A DNA stretch of 64,000 nt from Streptomyces luteogriseus. GTDB lineage: Bacteria; Actinomycetota; Actinomycetes; Streptomycetales; Streptomycetaceae. Below the pieces are notes generated by a model. That model did no database searches. It worked only from the letters and a program-made list of their open reading frames with translations, and was not told where the DNA came from. Positions 41,960-49,658 of this stretch are shown here, in pieces. A program made the translations under genes and the position numbers. The stretch spans positions 6,882,001 to 6,946,000 of the forward strand of contig NZ_JACHMS010000001.1 in assembly GCF_014205055.1 (NCBI RefSeq), read 5' to 3'. Within the stretch, counting starts at the first letter, position 1. Each line of letters opens with the position of its first letter.

Positions 41960-43111
41960 GTGAATCTGGAGCTCAGCGAGGAGCAGAGCGCGGTCCGGCA
42001 GCTCGCGCGGGACTTCGTGGAGCGCGAGATCACCCCGCACGTGGTCGCCTGGGACCGCGCCGAGGAGGTCGACCGGGCGATCGTGAAGAAGCTCGGCGAA
42101 GTCGGCTTCCTGGGCCTGACGATCGACGAGGAGTACGGCGGCTCCGGCGGCGACCACCTCGCGTACTGCCTGGTCACGGAGGAGCTGGGCCGTGGCGACT
42201 CGTCGGTGCGCGGCATCGTCTCGGTCTCCCTCGGGCTGGTCGCCAAGACCGTCGCCGCGCAGGGGAGCGAGGAGCAGAAGCGGCGCTGGCTGCCCGCACT
42301 GACCTCCGGCGCGTCGATCGGCTGCTTCGGCCTGACCGAGCCGGGCACGGGCTCGGACGCGGGCGGTCTCGCGACCCGGGCGGTGCGGGACGGCGACGAC
42401 TACGTCCTCAACGGCACCAAGATGTTCATCACCAACGGCACCTGGGCCGACGTCGTCCTGCTCTTCGCCCGCTCCACGGACGCCCCCGGCCACAAGGGCG
42501 TCTCCGCCTTCCTGGTCCCCACCGACACGCCCGGCCTGACGCGCCGCACCATCCACGGCAAGCTGGGGCTGCGCGGCCAGGCCACCGCCGAACTCGTCCT
42601 GGAGGACGTGCGCGTACCGGCCTCCGCCCTGCTGGGGGAGGAGGGCAAGGGCTTCTCGATCGCCATGTCGGCTCTCGCCAAGGGCCGGATGTCGGTCGCC
42701 GCGGGTTGTGTCGGCATAGCCCAGGCCGCCCTCGACGCGGCCGTGCGGTACGCGGGGGAGCGCGAGCAGTTCGGCAAGACCATCGCCCACCACCAGCTCG
42801 TCCAGGAGCTGATCAGCGACATCGCCCTGGATGTCGACGCCGCCCGGCTGCTGACCTGGCGGGTCGCCGACCTGATCGACCGGGGGCGGCCGTTCGCCGT
42901 GGAGTCGTCCAAGGCCAAGCTGTTCGCCTCCGAGGCCGCCGTCCGCGCCGCGAACAACGCGCTCCAGGTCTTCGGCGGCTACGGCTACATCGACGAGTAC
43001 CCGGCGGGCAAGCTGCTGCGGGACGCCCGCGTGATGACCCTCTACGAGGGCACGAGCCAGATCCAGAAGCTGGTCATCGGGCGGGCGCTGACGGGGGTCT
43101 CGGCGTTCTGA
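41960..43111 (+). CDS. Acyl-CoA dehydrogenase
   Basis: A 383-residue FAD-dependent acyl-CoA dehydrogenase. The FAD/acyl region has IGCFGLTEPGTGSDA and the helix GLRGQATAELVLEDVRV; the catalytic Glu is in MTLYEGTSQIQKLVIG. Size and motifs fit the short/branched-chain group (butyryl- or isobutyryl-CoA class), but chain length cannot be set from sequence. Two adjacent GTG codons (41957, 41960) are possible; GTG 41960 gives the usual NLELSEEQ start. Divergent from the TetR gene; a strong hairpin follows. Confidence 0.9.
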   Translation: MNLELSEEQSAVRQLARDFVEREITPHVVAWDRAEEVDRAIVKKLGEVGFLGLTIDEEYGGSGGDHLAYCLVTEELGRGDSSVRGIVSVSLGLVAKTVAAQGSEEQKRRWLPALTSGASIGCFGLTEPGTGSDAGGLATRAVRDGDDYVLNGTKMFITNGTWADVVLLFARSTDAPGHKGVSAFLVPTDTPGLTRRTIHGKLGLRGQATAELVLEDVRVPASALLGEEGKGFSIAMSALAKGRMSVAAGCVGIAQAALDAAVRYAGEREQFGKTIAHHQLVQELISDIALDVDAARLLTWRVADLIDRGRPFAVESSKAKLFASEAAVRAANNALQVFGGYGYIDEYPAGKLLRDARVMTLYEGTSQIQKLVIGRALTGVSAF

Positions 43112-43128
43112 GTACGCGCCTGAGTATT

Positions 43129-43160
43129 TCGGCGGATGTGGCGCGGGCCACGTCCGCCGA
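43129..43160 (+). terminator. Terminator-like hairpin after the ACAD gene
   Basis: TCGGCGGATGTGGC (43129-43142) pairs with 43147-43160 over 14 bp with one G-T pair and a 4-nt loop. It ends 10 bp before the start of the YiaA/B gene, so it either terminates the ACAD transcript or attenuates the next gene. Confidence 0.65.
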
Positions 43161-43170
43161 TGCTTTCCCC

Positions 43171-43422
43171 ATGAGTGACACACCGGGCAAGCAGCAGAAC
43201 ACGGCCGCCTTCTACGGCCAGGCCGTCGCCTCCTTCGCCGTGGCCATGGCGGCCACCGCCATCGGCATCTACCAGCTGAGCGCCGACGCCTGGGTGCGGG
43301 CCTTCCTCGCGATCGCCGTCCTGTACCTGGTCACCTCGGCCTTCACCCTGTCCAAGGTGATCCGGGACCGGCAGGAGGGGGCGGGCGCGGCCCCCTCGTA
43401 CGCCCCCTACGAGAAGCGCTGA
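43171..43422 (+). CDS. YiaA/YiaB-type two-helix membrane protein
   Basis: An 83-residue inner-membrane protein. Two hydrophobic helices, AFYGQAVASFAVAMAATAIGIYQL and AWVRAFLAIAVLYLVTSAFTL, are joined by a short polar turn, and the ends (MSDTPGKQQ; KVIRDRQEG) are cytoplasmic. This matches the YiaA/B two-helix domain; function unknown. ATG 43171 is just past a strong hairpin, and the gene has no obvious RBS, so expression may depend on readthrough from the ACAD gene. Confidence 0.75.
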   Translation: MSDTPGKQQNTAAFYGQAVASFAVAMAATAIGIYQLSADAWVRAFLAIAVLYLVTSAFTLSKVIRDRQEGAGAAPSYAPYEKR

Positions 43423-43431
43423 GCGGCCGCG

Positions 43432-43446
43432 CTAAGCGCTCGCTCA
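43432..43446. promoter_or_regulatory. CTAAGC operator upstream of TetR
   Basis: CTAAGC-GCTC-GCTCA, a degenerate form of CTAAGC-GACT-GCTTAG at 44642. It lies ~47 bp before the TetR ATG, consistent with autoregulation. Confidence 0.5.
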
Positions 43447-43492
43447 CCTTCGGCGGTATGGTGTTGCTCCTGCCAGTGGAGAGGGGCGAGCG

Positions 43493-44128
43493 ATGAGTAC
43501 GGCGGAGGAGACGGCCGGCGGCGAGGCGCAGGCGTGGGGCGAGGTCACGCCCGACGCGGCGCGGCGGCTGCTGGTCGCCGCGGTGGAGGCCTTCGCCGAG
43601 CGTGGCTACCACGCCACGACGACCCGCGACATCGCGGGCCGCGCCGGGATGAGCCCGGCGGCGCTCTACATCCATTACAAGACCAAGGAAGAGCTGCTGC
43701 ACCGCATCAGCAGGATCGGGCACGAGAAGGCCCTGGAGATCCTGCGGGCGGCGTCCCGGCGCGAGGGCAGCCCCACCGAGCGGCTCGCCGACGCGGTCAG
43801 CTCCTTCGTGCGCTGGCACGCGGGCGGGCGCACCACCGCGCGGGTCGTGCAGTACGAACTCGAATCGCTCGGGCCCGACGCCCGCGCCGAGATCCTCGCG
43901 CTCCGGCGCAAGGTCGACGGCGAGGTGCGCGGGATCATCGAGGAGGGCACCCGCTCGGGCGAGTTCGACGTCATCGACGTGCACGGCACGACGCTGGCCG
44001 TGCTGTCCCTCTGCATCGACGTGGCGCGGTGGTTCAACGTCGACGGGCCCCGGACGCCGGAGCAGGTCGGCGAGTTGTACGCCGACCTCGTGCTGCGGAT
44101 GGTCGGGGCCCGGGGCCCGGCGGCCTGA
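43493..44128 (+). CDS. TetR family regulator, fatty acid type
   Basis: A 211-residue TetR regulator. The DNA-binding domain includes VEAFAERGYHATTTRDIAGRAGMSPAALYIHYKTKEELL (residues ~32-70 in sections). The C-terminal region, with FVRWHAGGRTTARVVQYELESLG, is of the TetR_C class seen in acyl-CoA responsive members. ATG 43493 follows GAGGGGCGAG. It is tail-to-tail with the MaoC gene; its operator motif recurs upstream of MaoC, suggesting control of that gene. Confidence 0.85.
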   Translation: MSTAEETAGGEAQAWGEVTPDAARRLLVAAVEAFAERGYHATTTRDIAGRAGMSPAALYIHYKTKEELLHRISRIGHEKALEILRAASRREGSPTERLADAVSSFVRWHAGGRTTARVVQYELESLGPDARAEILALRRKVDGEVRGIIEEGTRSGEFDVIDVHGTTLAVLSLCIDVARWFNVDGPRTPEQVGELYADLVLRMVGARGPAA

Positions 44129-44136
44129 GGCCGGGC

Positions 44137-44598
44137 TCAGAGGTAGTAGCGGGCCACTGACTCGGCGACGCAGACCGGCTTGTCGCCGCCCTCGCGCTCG
44201 ACACTGAAGGCGACGGCCACCTGGACGCCGCCCGGCACCTCGTCGACGGCACTGATCGTCGCCGTGGCCCGCAGCCGGGAGTTGACGGGGACGGGGGCGG
44301 GGAAACGCACCTTGTTCGTGCCGTAGTTGACGCCCATCTTCACGCCCTCGACGGCGATCAGCTGCGGCCCGAAGAGGGGCAGCAGCGACAGGGTCAGATA
44401 GCCGTGCGCGATGGTGGTGCCGAAGGGGCCGGCGGCGGCCTTCTCCGGGTCGACGTGGATCCACTGGTGGTCGCCGGTGGCCTCCGCGAAGAGGTCGATC
44501 CGCTTCTGGTCGATGTCGAGCCAGTCGGTGTACCCCAGTTGTTCGCCCACCGCCGACTTCAGGTCGTCGACGGACGTGAAGATCCTCGGCTCTGCCAT
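44137..44598 (-). CDS. MaoC-like hydratase (R-specific enoyl-CoA hydratase type)
   Basis: A 153-residue hot-dog fold protein, single MaoC domain. The hydratase-2 motif region is ATGDHQWIHVD (Asp43/His48), followed by GTTIAHGYLTLSLLPLF. It probably hydrates a trans-2-enoyl-CoA to R-3-hydroxyacyl-CoA, in beta-oxidation or PHA-related metabolism. ATG 44598 has a GAGAGG-like RBS. A CTAAGC-N4-GCTTAG operator sits in the divergent gap to soxR. Converges with the TetR gene. Confidence 0.85.
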   Translation of the reverse strand: MAEPRIFTSVDDLKSAVGEQLGYTDWLDIDQKRIDLFAEATGDHQWIHVDPEKAAAGPFGTTIAHGYLTLSLLPLFGPQLIAVEGVKMGVNYGTNKVRFPAPVPVNSRLRATATISAVDEVPGGVQVAVAFSVEREGGDKPVCVAESVARYYL

Positions 44599-44641
44599 GT
44601 CTTCCAGACCTCTCGTGTGCAGGCGGCTGCGTGCTCAATCT

Positions 44642-44657
44642 CTAAGCGACTGCTTAG
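44642..44657. promoter_or_regulatory. CTAAGC-N4-GCTTAG operator
   Basis: A perfect 6-bp inverted repeat between the divergent MaoC and soxR genes, about 44-60 bp from the MaoC start. Related to the site at 43432, so the TetR at 43493 is the best candidate. Confidence 0.6.
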
Positions 44658-44706
44658 CATGGTCGGCTGTGGGGGCTCTGTCAACGGACTCGGTAGGGTT
44701 CGAGGG

Positions 44707-45174
44707 GTGCACCGGATTCCAGAGAAGATCCATGAGCTCACGGTCGGCCGGCTCGCGGCGCGCAGCGGCGCCGCCGTCTCCGCCCTGCACTTCTACGAGT
44801 CCAAAGGCCTCATCACCAGTCGCCGGACCTCGGGCAACCAGCGCCGCTACTCCCGTGACACGCTCCGTCGGGTCGCCTTCATCCGGGCTGCGCAACGGGT
44901 CGGCATCCCCCTGGCGACGATCCGTGAAGCGCTCGCCCAACTCCCCGAGGAGCGCACGCCCACCCGGGAGGACTGGGCGCATCTCTCCGAAGTCTGGCGC
45001 ACCGAACTGGAAGAGCGCATCAATCAGCTGAACCGGCTGCGGGATCACCTCGCCGACTGCATCGGCTGCGGCTGCCTCTCCCTCGACACCTGTGTCCTGT
45101 CCAACCCCGACGACGTCTTCGGTGAACGCCTCACGGGTTCCCGCCTGATGGTCGACCGGGGCGGTCGCGGGTAA
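44707..45174 (+). CDS. soxR: Redox-sensing MerR-family activator SoxR
   Basis: A 155-residue SoxR. The MerR winged helix is LTVGRLAARSGAAVSALHFYESKGLI with SGNQRRYSRDTLRRVAFI, and the C-terminal [2Fe-2S] motif is Cys118-X2-Cys121-X-Cys123-X5-Cys129. Oxidation by redox-active metabolites activates target genes; Streptomyces SoxR is known to respond to its own pigment antibiotics. The start is GTG 44707, preceded by CGAGGG. No SoxR target operator was seen nearby, which fits its known trans-acting targets. It overlaps the end of the convergent BKACE gene by 44 bp. Confidence 0.9.
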   Translation: MHRIPEKIHELTVGRLAARSGAAVSALHFYESKGLITSRRTSGNQRRYSRDTLRRVAFIRAAQRVGIPLATIREALAQLPEERTPTREDWAHLSEVWRTELEERINQLNRLRDHLADCIGCGCLSLDTCVLSNPDDVFGERLTGSRLMVDRGGRG

Positions 45175-45898
45175 CACCCGCCCGGCTCGCCGCGTACTCC
45201 GCGAGCCCGGCCGCGACCAGCTGCGCGTTCGACCCCGGACGCTGCCCGTCCGGCAGGACCAGGACGTCCTCCAGTCCGATCCGGGTGGCCAGGCCCAGCC
45301 GGCCCGCGAGCCGCAGCACCGGCCAGGCGCCCCCGTCCTCGCCGTGCAGCAGCACCGGGCGTCCGTGCGCGGTCCCGAGGGCGGACAACAGCGCCCGCGC
45401 GGAGGAGACCGCGACCGGCGGGTCCGTGTCCGTCACCTCCGCCAGGACCCTCAGTACCCTCGGCCCGAGCGGTGAGGCCGCGAATCGCTCGGCCCCGTCC
45501 GTGCCCGACCAGATGCCGGCCTCCACGCCCACCCCGAGCTCCATGAGCAGCGCGGCCGTCTCCTCGGCCCCCGGCTCGTGCCAGTTGACCGAGGCGTGGT
45601 CGGGCAGCACGGTCCAGTCGCGGATCCGCCGCAGCCGGGCGGCGGGGTCGGGTTCCGCCCACGCGCCCGTGGTCACGCCCACCGGCACCGGTACCCGCGC
45701 CCGGATCGCCGACAGCACCGGCGCGAGCACCCGCGGCGACAACGTGTCCTGCCCGCAGGGCGTCTTGGGGTGGACATGGATGTCCGTCGCCCCGGCGGCG
45801 ACGGCCTCGGCGGCCGAGTCGGCGATCGACTCGGGTGTCAGCGGCACGGCCACACCGTCAGCGGCCGTCCGCGAACCGTTCAGGCACACCTGCATCAT
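45131..45898 (-). CDS. BKACE (DUF849) family enzyme
   Basis: A 255-residue beta-keto acid cleavage enzyme, a TIM barrel using Zn. The metal site includes DIHVHPK (both His), and later LHGEDGG; the N-terminal strand is MMQVCLNGSRTA. The family cleaves beta-keto acids with acetyl-CoA, e.g. 3-keto-5-aminohexanoate; substrate varies and cannot be set here. ATG 45898 or 45895; an open frame upstream lacks family features. The 3' end lies inside soxR in convergent orientation. Confidence 0.8.
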   Translation of the reverse strand: MMQVCLNGSRTAADGVAVPLTPESIADSAAEAVAAGATDIHVHPKTPCGQDTLSPRVLAPVLSAIRARVPVPVGVTTGAWAEPDPAARLRRIRDWTVLPDHASVNWHEPGAEETAALLMELGVGVEAGIWSGTDGAERFAASPLGPRVLRVLAEVTDTDPPVAVSSARALLSALGTAHGRPVLLHGEDGGAWPVLRLAGRLGLATRIGLEDVLVLPDGQRPGSNAQLVAAGLAEYAASRAGVTRDRPGRPSGGNP

Positions 45899-45973
45899 GG
45901 CGTCGATGGTGCCAGTCACCACCGACAGTGGGGGTGCGGCATCCCCGGCGCACCCCCCGCGCACCCGCATCCG

Positions 45974-46576
45974 TCAAGCCGACACCAACAGCCTCGTACG
46001 CCGGGCGTACGCCAGGGACTCGGGCGTGAGCACGGGACGCGGCACCAGGATTCCGCAGTCTGTGCAGACCGGACCGGACGAGGGTTCGTGGTCCAGGTCG
46101 TACCTCCAGACGAGCCGCTGCCCGTCGCACACCGGGCATTCCGAGCCCGGCTCGCGCTCCAGCGCGGCGATCAGCCGGCGCAGCACCTCGGCCAGCGGTT
46201 CACGGGGATGGACCGCCGGATCGTCGCACCACGCCACACCGAAACCGCCCCAGGTCAGCCGGTGCCAGTCGTCCACACTGCCCGGCCTGCGCAGTCCGTC
46301 GTGCTTCTCCTTCTTGCGGCGCTCGGCGAACTCGACCTCGTAGGCCAGCCAGACCGCCCGCGCCTCCTCCAGTTCGTCCAGTGCGGCCACGAGCCGCACC
46401 GGATCGGGGGAGCGGTCCTCGGGACCGAACCCCGCCCGGGAGCACAGATGGTCCCAGGTCGCCCTGTGTCCGTAAGGCGCGAACCTCTCAAGGCACTTGC
46501 GCAGCGAATAACGCCGCAAGGCCAGATCGCACCGCGGATCGCGGACCTGTCTCGCCAGACTCCGGAAACCCGCCAT
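45974..46576 (-). CDS. Conserved hypothetical with zinc-ribbon-like Cys pairs
   Basis: A 200-residue cytoplasmic protein I do not recognise. It begins MAGFRSLARQVRDPRCDLAL, is helical in the middle, and has two Cys pairs (CPVC and CTDC about 28 residues apart) near the C-terminus that could hold zinc. Charged content is high, and there is no signal or membrane segment. It lies 75 bp upstream of the BKACE gene on the same strand and could be cotranscribed. Probably a conserved Streptomyces protein. Confidence 0.65.
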   Translation of the reverse strand: MAGFRSLARQVRDPRCDLALRRYSLRKCLERFAPYGHRATWDHLCSRAGFGPEDRSPDPVRLVAALDELEEARAVWLAYEVEFAERRKKEKHDGLRRPGSVDDWHRLTWGGFGVAWCDDPAVHPREPLAEVLRRLIAALEREPGSECPVCDGQRLVWRYDLDHEPSSGPVCTDCGILVPRPVLTPESLAYARRTRLLVSA

Positions 46577-46839
46577 CGTCCTGCACCTCCGTCACACCTG
46601 CACCTGTAATCCGGTCACTTCGGCGTCGTCGTACGGACGTCGCCGAATAGACGTATCGACAAGCGAATCGGCTCCATCCGATTTCAAATGGCCTCCATAA
46701 GCGGCCCGAGAGGCTCGCGAGTCGACTGCCGTGATCCGTGTGCTTGTTGTGCTGACTTCAAAAAGTGACGCTTGTTCATCTTCAAGCCGGGGGATACCGG
46801 CGGTAACATCCCGCCACCCCCGTCGGGAGGAGCCCCCCC
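46577..46839. other. Divergent promoter region, 263 bp
   Basis: Between the Cys-pair protein and the acylase gene. It is less GC-rich than the coding DNA (for example TTGTTGTGCTGACTTC near 46744) and has a short inverted repeat TTCGGCG...CGCCGAA around 46618-46646. It probably holds promoters for both genes. No small gene seen. Confidence 0.5.
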
Positions 46840-49638
46840 ATGCCACGGCGTGCCCCACGCACCGTTCTCGACAGAATGAGAACTCCCAGCGGAATCCCCG
46901 GGTTCCTGAAGACAGCATCGGTATGCACCCTGATCGCAGGTCTCTTGTCGCCGCTTGCCCCGGCTGCCGCCTCGGAAACAGCGGCAACGCAGGTCACGGC
47001 CGCGGCGAACGACCACTGCGGCAACCAGTGTTCGGACATCCTCCCGCCCGGACAGAACGGCAACGCCACCCTCGCCCAGATCCTCCTCAACCAGGCCTTC
47101 GGCACCCAGCCCGAGCACGCCGAGGACCAGCTCGGGCCCTATGCCAACCTCGCCAAGGGCTACCCCGGGCTCACCAACGACAAGATCAACAGCTTCTTCA
47201 ACGACGCGTCCTTCGGAGTCCCCGCCGACCAGGTCGCCTCCAGCGTCAAACCCGCCGGACGCGGCGACGTGACGATCGTCCGGGACAAGAAGACCGGTGT
47301 GCCGCACATCACCGGAACCACCCGATACGGCACGGAGTTCGGCGCCGGCTATGCGGCGGCCCAGGACCGGCTGTGGCTGATGGACGTCTTCCGGCACGTC
47401 GGGCGTGGTCAGCTGACCTCCTTCGCGGGCGGTGCGCCCTCCAACCAGGGCCTCGAGCAGCAGTTCTGGCGGCACGCCCCGTACAGCGAGGCCGATCTGC
47501 AGGCGCAGATCGACAACGCCGTCGCCACCAACGGCGAACGCGGACAGCAGGCCCTCGCCGACGCCAGGGCCTACCTCGACGGCATCAATTCCTACATCGA
47601 CGCCTCCGACAGCGGGCGCACCTTCCCCGGTGAGTACGTACTCACCGGGCACAAGGACTCAGTCACCAACGCCGGAACCATCGAGCACTTCAAGATCACC
47701 GACCTGGTCGCGCTGGCCTCCGTCATCGGCGCCCTGTTCGGCTCCGGCGGAGGAGGCGAGGTCGACAACGCCCTCTCGCTCCTGGCCGCGCAGGAGAAGT
47801 ACGGCGTCACCGAGGGCACCAAGGTCTGGGAGTCCTTCCGGATGCGCAACGACCCGGAAGCCGTCCTCACCCAGCACGACGGCAGCTTCCCCTACGGCAC
47901 CAAGCCGGCCGACCCGCAGGGCACCGCCCTGCCCGACGCCGGTTCGGTCAAGCCGGAACCGCTCGTGTACGACCGCACCGGCAGCGCCACCACGGCCGGT
48001 GCGACCGGCGCGTCCGGCGATGCCGCGAAGGCCGCCACGTCGTCTGCCAAGCGCGGCATGTCCAACGCCCTCGTGGTCGGCGGCAAGCACACCGCAAGCG
48101 GCCATCCCGTCGCGGTGTTCGGCCCGCAGACCGGCTACTTCGCGCCCCAACTGCTGCTGCTCCAGGAGATCCAGGGCCCGGGCATCAGCGCCCGCGGCGC
48201 CTCGTTCGCGGGCCTGAGCATGTACGTCGAGCTCGGCCGCGGCCAGGACTACGCGTGGAGCGCCACCACCTCCGGCCAGGACATCATCGACTCCTACGCC
48301 GTCGAGCTGTGCCAGGACGACTACCACTACCTGTACCGCGGCACCTGCACGCCGATGGAGAAGATCGAGCAGAAGAACGCCTGGAAGCCCACGGTCGCCG
48401 ACGGCACCGCGGCCGGCTCGTACACCATGCGCGTCTGGCGCACGAAGTACGGCCCCGTCGAGTACCGCGCTACGGTCGGCGGCAAGCGGGTCGCCTACAC
48501 CACGCTGCGCTCGTCCTTCATGCATGAGGCCGACTCCATCATCGGCTTCCAGATGCTGAACGACCCGGACCACGTCAAGGGCCCCGACTCCTTCCAGAAG
48601 GCCGTGCAGCACATCAACTACACCTTCAACTGGTTCTACGCCGACTCCGAGCACACCGCGTACTACAACAGCGGCGACAACCCGGTCCGCGCGAACGGCG
48701 TCGACGCCGAGTTCCCGGCGTGGGCGCGCCCGGCGTACGAGTGGCGCGGCTGGGACCCGGCGACCAACACGGCCGACTACACCCCGCCCTCCGCCCACCC
48801 CCACTCCACCGACCAGGACTACTACGTCTCCTGGAACAACAAGCAGGCCAGGGACTACACCACCGCGCCCTGGGGGAACGGGTCCGTGCACCGCGGCAAC
48901 CTCCTGGAGGACCGGGTGAAGAAACTGGTCCAGCAGGGCGGGGTGACCCGGGCCGCCCTGGTGAAGGCCATGGCCGACGCCGCACTGGCGGACCTGCGGG
49001 CCGAGGACGTCCTGCCCAAGCTCCTGAAGGTCGTCACCAGCTCGCCCGTCACCGACCCGGCCGCGGCGGCCGCCGTGAACACACTCCAGTCCTGGGCCGC
49101 CGCCGGCGGCAAGCGCACGGAGACCGCGGCCGGCTCGAAGAAGTACGCCGACGCCGACGCGATCCGCATCCTGGACGCCTGGTGGCCCCTGCTGGTCAAG
49201 GCCGAGTTCGAACCCGGCCTCGGCAGCGATCTCTACACGGCGGTCACCGCCAACCTGCCCGTCGACGAGTCCCCGTCGGCCGCGCACGGCCCCACCGGCT
49301 CGCACGCGGGAAGCTCCTTCCAGTACGGCTGGTGGAGCTACGTCGACAAGGACATCCGCACGGTGCTCGGTGAGCAGGTGAAGGGGCCGCTGGCCCGCAC
49401 GTACTGCGGCGGCGGCAGCCTCGGCGCCTGCCGGGACACCCTCATCGGCACCCTGAAGCAGGCGGCCGCGAAGACCGCGGCCCAGGTCTACCCCGGCGAC
49501 GACGTGTGCGCGGCGGGCGACCAGTGGTGCGCCGACTCGATCAACCACCGCACCCTCGGCGGTATCAAGCACGGCAAGATCGGCTGGCAGAACCGGCCGA
49601 CCTACCAACAGGTCGTGGAGTTCACCTCACACCGCTGA
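46840..49638 (+). CDS. Secreted penicillin acylase family amidase (Ntn hydrolase)
   Basis: A 932-residue secreted amidase precursor processed into two chains. The signal peptide spans ~45 residues. The alpha-chain region includes VTIVRDKKTGVPHITGTTRYGTEFG. The self-cleavage site is RGM-SNALVVGG, with Ser408 the nucleophile and N-terminus of the beta chain; SNA resembles aculeacin/acyl-homoserine lactone acylases more than penicillin G acylase (SNN). Later conserved parts are GYFAPQLLLLQEIQGPG and YAWSATTSGQDIIDSYA. It may act on penicillin, lipopeptides or AHLs. ATG 46840 follows GGGAGGAG. Confidence 0.9.
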   Translation: MPRRAPRTVLDRMRTPSGIPGFLKTASVCTLIAGLLSPLAPAAASETAATQVTAAANDHCGNQCSDILPPGQNGNATLAQILLNQAFGTQPEHAEDQLGPYANLAKGYPGLTNDKINSFFNDASFGVPADQVASSVKPAGRGDVTIVRDKKTGVPHITGTTRYGTEFGAGYAAAQDRLWLMDVFRHVGRGQLTSFAGGAPSNQGLEQQFWRHAPYSEADLQAQIDNAVATNGERGQQALADARAYLDGINSYIDASDSGRTFPGEYVLTGHKDSVTNAGTIEHFKITDLVALASVIGALFGSGGGGEVDNALSLLAAQEKYGVTEGTKVWESFRMRNDPEAVLTQHDGSFPYGTKPADPQGTALPDAGSVKPEPLVYDRTGSATTAGATGASGDAAKAATSSAKRGMSNALVVGGKHTASGHPVAVFGPQTGYFAPQLLLLQEIQGPGISARGASFAGLSMYVELGRGQDYAWSATTSGQDIIDSYAVELCQDDYHYLYRGTCTPMEKIEQKNAWKPTVADGTAAGSYTMRVWRTKYGPVEYRATVGGKRVAYTTLRSSFMHEADSIIGFQMLNDPDHVKGPDSFQKAVQHINYTFNWFYADSEHTAYYNSGDNPVRANGVDAEFPAWARPAYEWRGWDPATNTADYTPPSAHPHSTDQDYYVSWNNKQARDYTTAPWGNGSVHRGNLLEDRVKKLVQQGGVTRAALVKAMADAALADLRAEDVLPKLLKVVTSSPVTDPAAAAAVNTLQSWAAAGGKRTETAAGSKKYADADAIRILDAWWPLLVKAEFEPGLGSDLYTAVTANLPVDESPSAAHGPTGSHAGSSFQYGWWSYVDKDIRTVLGEQVKGPLARTYCGGGSLGACRDTLIGTLKQAAAKTAAQVYPGDDVCAAGDQWCADSINHRTLGGIKHGKIGWQNRPTYQQVVEFTSHR

Positions 49639-49658
49639 CGCTTGAACCCGGCGGCGGG

